From: Cognatitamlana onchidii
Lineage (GTDB): Bacteria > Bacteroidota > Bacteroidia > Flavobacteriales > Flavobacteriaceae
Direction of reading: 5' to 3'
Length of the DNA: 64,000 bases
NCBI RefSeq assembly: GCF_004804355.1
Contig: NZ_SRWZ01000003.1
Span: 310,001 to 374,000 of the forward strand
Position numbers and translations under genes: made by a program
Notes under the pieces: generated by a model
The model's input: only the letters and a program-made list of their open reading frames with translations
Told to the model about the DNA's origin: nothing
The model's database searches: none
Shown: positions 61,380 through 64,000 of the stretch, in pieces
How positions within the stretch are numbered: position 1 is the first letter of the stretch
How the letters are laid out: the number at the start of each line of letters is the position of its first letter

Positions 61380-63707
61380 TTACACTTTTTCGATGTTAAC
61401 AGCACATTTTTTATAATCTGGTTCTTTTGAAATAGGACAAAAAGAATCTAATGTAATATCGTTAATGAGCATATTCTCATCAAAGAATGGCACAAACACT
61501 TGCATGGGCGCAGGCACCCCGCGTTGATTTACAGAGGCTGGTAATACAATCTCTCCTCTTCTAGTAGTTAGTTTTACTTTATCACCAGTTCTTATTTGTA
61601 AACGTTTAGCATCGTCTGGATTTAATTCCACATAACTGTGCGGCATGGCTTTGTGTAATACCGGAATACGCCTGGTCATAGACCCTGTATGCCAGTGCTC
61701 CACCACACGCCCAGTATTTAACCAATATGGATATTCTGCATCCGGCTCTTCTGCAGCAGGCTCGTACGGACGCTGCCATATGACAGCTTTACCATCAGGT
61801 TTTCCATAAAAATGAAAGTCCTCACCATTACTACAGGCCGGATCGTACTTTGCATTAAAACGCCATTTAGTTTCCTTACCATCTACATACGGCCACATGG
61901 CTCCTGGTTGGTTTTTCAACACCTCCAACGGTGCCATATTATGCTTTTTGTTATCGTGATGCTTTCTGTATTCCGTATAGATTTCTTCTATATGGCTTTC
62001 CTCATTGTAGTAGAATTGTTTTTCAAAGCCCATACGCTTTGCCACTTCAACAAGCTGCCAAGTATCACTCATAGCTTCACCCGGAGGCGTCACCATTTGT
62101 TCAAAATATTGAGTACGACGCTCAGAATTTCCAAAGAGCCCTTCGCGTTCAATCCACATCGCCGATGGCAAAATAACATCAGCAATGTCTGTCGTTGGCG
62201 TTGGATAAATATCGGACACCACAACAAAACGGCCTTCTTTTTTTGCACCATCACGATAACGTTTCAACTTGGGCATCGTAACCATTGGGTTAGTTACCTG
62301 AATCCACATGAATTTAATGTCACCTCTATCCAAGGCTCTAAACATTTCAACCGTATGATATGTTGGTTTAGGGTCTATATTTTCAACTGGGACATCCCAA
62401 ATTTTTGCTGCAAACTCACGATGTTCTTGTTTCATCACTACGCCATGAGGCAATTTATGAGTAAGCGTTCCTACCTCCCTTACTGTTCCACAAGCACTGG
62501 GTTGACCAGTTAATGAAAACGGACTATTTCCTGGGGTTGAAATTTTTCCAGTAAGTAAGTGAATGTTGTACACTAAATTATTAATCCATGTACCACGAGA
62601 ATGCTGATTCATTCCCATACACCACAAAGACATCACTTTTTTATTTGGGTCGCCATAATAGGAAGCCATATATTTGATATCCTTAGCAGAGACCCCTGAG
62701 ATTTTTTCAACTTTTTCTGGTGTGTAATCTTCTAAGAAGGTTTTAAAATCTTCAAAACTGATACCTTCGGGTTTGTCGGTAAATTTGTATTTATCCTCAA
62801 GCCCGTAGCCCATATTGGTTAACCCTTTACTAAAGTTACAGTGCTTATCTACAAACGATTTATTTACCCAGCCATTCTTTATAATTTCATAGCAAATAGC
62901 ATTAGCAACTGCTAAGTCGGTTTGAGGCAAAAACAAAATAGATTTGTCTGCCGCCATACTGGTACGCGTAGTTCTTGTGGCAAAATCTATAATCTTAACC
63001 CCTCGCTTTAACCGTTGATCTAACAATCTGGAGAACAAAACAGGATGCATTTCTGCCATGTTGTTACCCCATAACACAAACACATCGGCATGGTCAATAT
63101 CCTCATAACAGCCCATTGGCTCGTCAATACCAAAAGACGTTAAAAACCCAGTTACTGCACTCGCCATACATAAACGTGCATTGGCTTCAACATTATTAGT
63201 TCCAATACAACCCTTAAACAATTTTGAAGCCGCATAGCCATCAGGAATGGTCCATTGACCAGATCCGTATATGGAAACGGCATCTTTTCCATGATCTTTA
63301 ATGGTTTCCTGCATTTTAGAAGCCACCAAATCGAGTGCTTCTTCCATAGTAGTTTCTACATATTTACCATTCTTCTTAACTAACGGTTTTGTTAATCGGT
63401 CTTTTCCATAAAGAGCCATAATAGAATGGTAGCCTTTCACACAACAAAGCCCTTTGTTTACAGGAGATTTAGGGTCTCCTTTTACAGCAACGGCTTTTCC
63501 GTCGTCTATACCAACAAGTACACCACAACCTACACCACAAAACCTACAAGGTGCTTTTTTCCAATCTAAATTACCGCCCTTTGGTAAGTTCTTTTCTTGC
63601 TCTTCTGCAAATAAAATACCGGGGAACATGGAAGCTGCTGCTGTCATTGCCGACAATACAGCCATTTTTTTTATAAAACTACGTCTGTTTGTTAACGAGG
63701 TGTACAT
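61380..63707 (-). CDS. napA: periplasmic nitrate reductase catalytic subunit
   Basis: A 775-residue Mo-bisMGD enzyme reducing nitrate to nitrite. A Tat signal 'TNRRSFIKKMAVLSAMTAAASMF' leads; the [4Fe-4S] Cys are C54, C57, C61 and C88 or C89 ('CRFCGVGCG', 'LCCVKGYHS'). The Mo ligand is Cys180 in 'RLCMASAVTGF', typical of NapA rather than Asp of NarG. 'WGNNMAEMHPVLFSRLLD', 'LWCMGMNQHSRGTW', 'GNSPFSLTGQPSACGT' and the C-terminal 'EHWHTGSMTRRIP' are family blocks. Exported folded to the periplasm with help of NapD encoded 2 bp upstream. Physiological role may be respiration or redox balancing. Confidence 0.97.
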   Translation of the reverse strand: MYTSLTNRRSFIKKMAVLSAMTAAASMFPGILFAEEQEKNLPKGGNLDWKKAPCRFCGVGCGVLVGIDDGKAVAVKGDPKSPVNKGLCCVKGYHSIMALYGKDRLTKPLVKKNGKYVETTMEEALDLVASKMQETIKDHGKDAVSIYGSGQWTIPDGYAASKLFKGCIGTNNVEANARLCMASAVTGFLTSFGIDEPMGCYEDIDHADVFVLWGNNMAEMHPVLFSRLLDQRLKRGVKIIDFATRTTRTSMAADKSILFLPQTDLAVANAICYEIIKNGWVNKSFVDKHCNFSKGLTNMGYGLEDKYKFTDKPEGISFEDFKTFLEDYTPEKVEKISGVSAKDIKYMASYYGDPNKKVMSLWCMGMNQHSRGTWINNLVYNIHLLTGKISTPGNSPFSLTGQPSACGTVREVGTLTHKLPHGVVMKQEHREFAAKIWDVPVENIDPKPTYHTVEMFRALDRGDIKFMWIQVTNPMVTMPKLKRYRDGAKKEGRFVVVSDIYPTPTTDIADVILPSAMWIEREGLFGNSERRTQYFEQMVTPPGEAMSDTWQLVEVAKRMGFEKQFYYNEESHIEEIYTEYRKHHDNKKHNMAPLEVLKNQPGAMWPYVDGKETKWRFNAKYDPACSNGEDFHFYGKPDGKAVIWQRPYEPAAEEPDAEYPYWLNTGRVVEHWHTGSMTRRIPVLHKAMPHSYVELNPDDAKRLQIRTGDKVKLTTRRGEIVLPASVNQRGVPAPMQVFVPFFDENMLINDITLDSFCPISKEPDYKKCAVNIEKV

Positions 63708-63709
63708 AC

Positions 63710-63949
63710 TTATTTTTGTTTAGGTGTATCAAATCCAGAGACCATAGCTAATAATTTTAGGCTATCTATGGCTTCTATTTTTTCTTTTATTTGTTGGTCT
63801 TGATCTTTATTATCGGTATCTGTAACGACAATAAGCAAATCTCTATTCTCTGCAGGAATCACGTCGCAAACGGAGAGCTGCGACAGTGCTTTTATCAGCT
63901 CATCCTTTTGCCCATCATGTGGATGAGCCAAGTAACTTTTGATAGGCAT
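63710..63949 (-). CDS. napD: NapD-like Tat-signal chaperone
   Basis: A 79-residue protein of NapD size with a ferredoxin-like beta-alpha-beta pattern: 'MPIKSYLAHPHDGQKDELIKALSQL', 'CDVIPAENRDLLIVVTDTD', and a last helix-strand 'IEAIDSLKLLAMVSGFD'. NapD binds the NapA signal peptide and guides its maturation. Sequence match to classic NapD is modest, but the position 2 bp before napA supports the call. It may be the first gene of the operon, or more genes may lie beyond the window edge. Confidence 0.75.
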   Translation of the reverse strand: MPIKSYLAHPHDGQKDELIKALSQLSVCDVIPAENRDLLIVVTDTDNKDQDQQIKEKIEAIDSLKLLAMVSGFDTPKQK

Positions 63950-64000
63950 GTGTGGTTTAGTTTAGTATTTCGGATGTAAATATCTCTTTTAAAATAAGAA

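Noticed and set aside
61812-62513. 233-codon reading frame antisense to napA
   Set aside because: It lies fully within the strongly supported napA gene on the other strand, has an odd His/Phe-rich composition and no recognisable domain.
1-64000. CRISPR arrays, tRNA or rRNA genes, complete insertion sequences
   Set aside because: No regularly spaced direct repeats, no tRNA cloverleaf pattern, no rRNA-like sequence and no intact transposase or integrase frame was seen on either strand.

Overview
The window looks like chromosomal DNA of a marine-type member of the Flavobacteriaceae (Bacteroidota). The evidence is AT-rich DNA, start codons without Shine-Dalgarno sequences, TAnnTTTG-type -7 boxes, two secreted proteins ending in type IX secretion (Por) sorting domains, SprB repeats, a bacillithiol-system YtxJ protein, DUF885 and tricorn-like exported peptidases, and a Nap/NrfD respiratory cluster with multiheme cytochromes.

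Layout. (1) 1-13.9 kb is a loose accessory region. Its isolated genes are an aspartyl-protease fragment at the window edge, a T9SS parallel beta-helix protein, a beta-lactamase-fold serine hydrolase, a large T9SS protein with repeated ricin-like modules, a kinase-aminotransferase fusion, a small monooxygenase and an AraC regulator. They are separated by 300-900 bp of apparently decayed DNA. (2) 13.96-16.2 kb holds two translationally coupled, visibly more GC-rich genes for an exported two-domain VOC protein and an alginate-lyase-family enzyme. (3) 16.6-40 kb is core genome: glyA, fahA, a TPR-like lipoprotein, an RluA-type pseudouridine synthase, DUF885, ytxJ, clpB, a deoC paralog with lost catalytic residues followed by deoC and deoD, a pxpCBA plus Nramp operon, a tricorn-like S41 protease and YifB. 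(4) 39.6-45.4 kb (minus strand) encodes an outer-membrane porin and a nitrate-type ABC importer. (5) 46.1-52.2 kb (minus strand) is a tightly packed four-gene cassette: C5-cytosine methyltransferase, ParB-like protein, SNF2-type helicase and DUF3883 nuclease-like protein. It sits inside the nitrogen region and has the look of an anti-phage restriction-modification-like system that I cannot match to a named one. (6) 52.8-63.9 kb (minus strand) holds a five-gene globin/heme/oxidoreductase operon, an FNR-like regulator, and a periplasmic nitrate reductase operon (napD, napA, tetraheme NapB-like, tetraheme cytochrome, Fe-S protein, NrfD).

How they may work together. The Nap operon lacks NapC and NapGH in this window and instead carries a tetraheme cytochrome, a Fe-S subunit and an NrfD membrane protein, which plausibly pass quinol electrons to NapA. 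The Crp/Fnr protein keeps all four FNR cluster cysteines (C20, C23, C28, C122). A 16-bp palindrome, TAAGTATTAATACTTA, occurs exactly upstream of the nitrate importer and of the globin operon, and with one mismatch upstream of the regulator gene itself. This suggests a small oxygen- or NO-responsive regulon joining nitrate uptake, globin-linked detoxification or electron transfer, and autoregulation. The defence-like cassette appears to have been inserted between parts of this nitrogen cluster.

The strongest leads are the four-gene methyltransferase/ParB/SNF2/DUF3883 cassette, the palindrome regulon, the globin operon, and the catalytically degenerate DeoC paralog.
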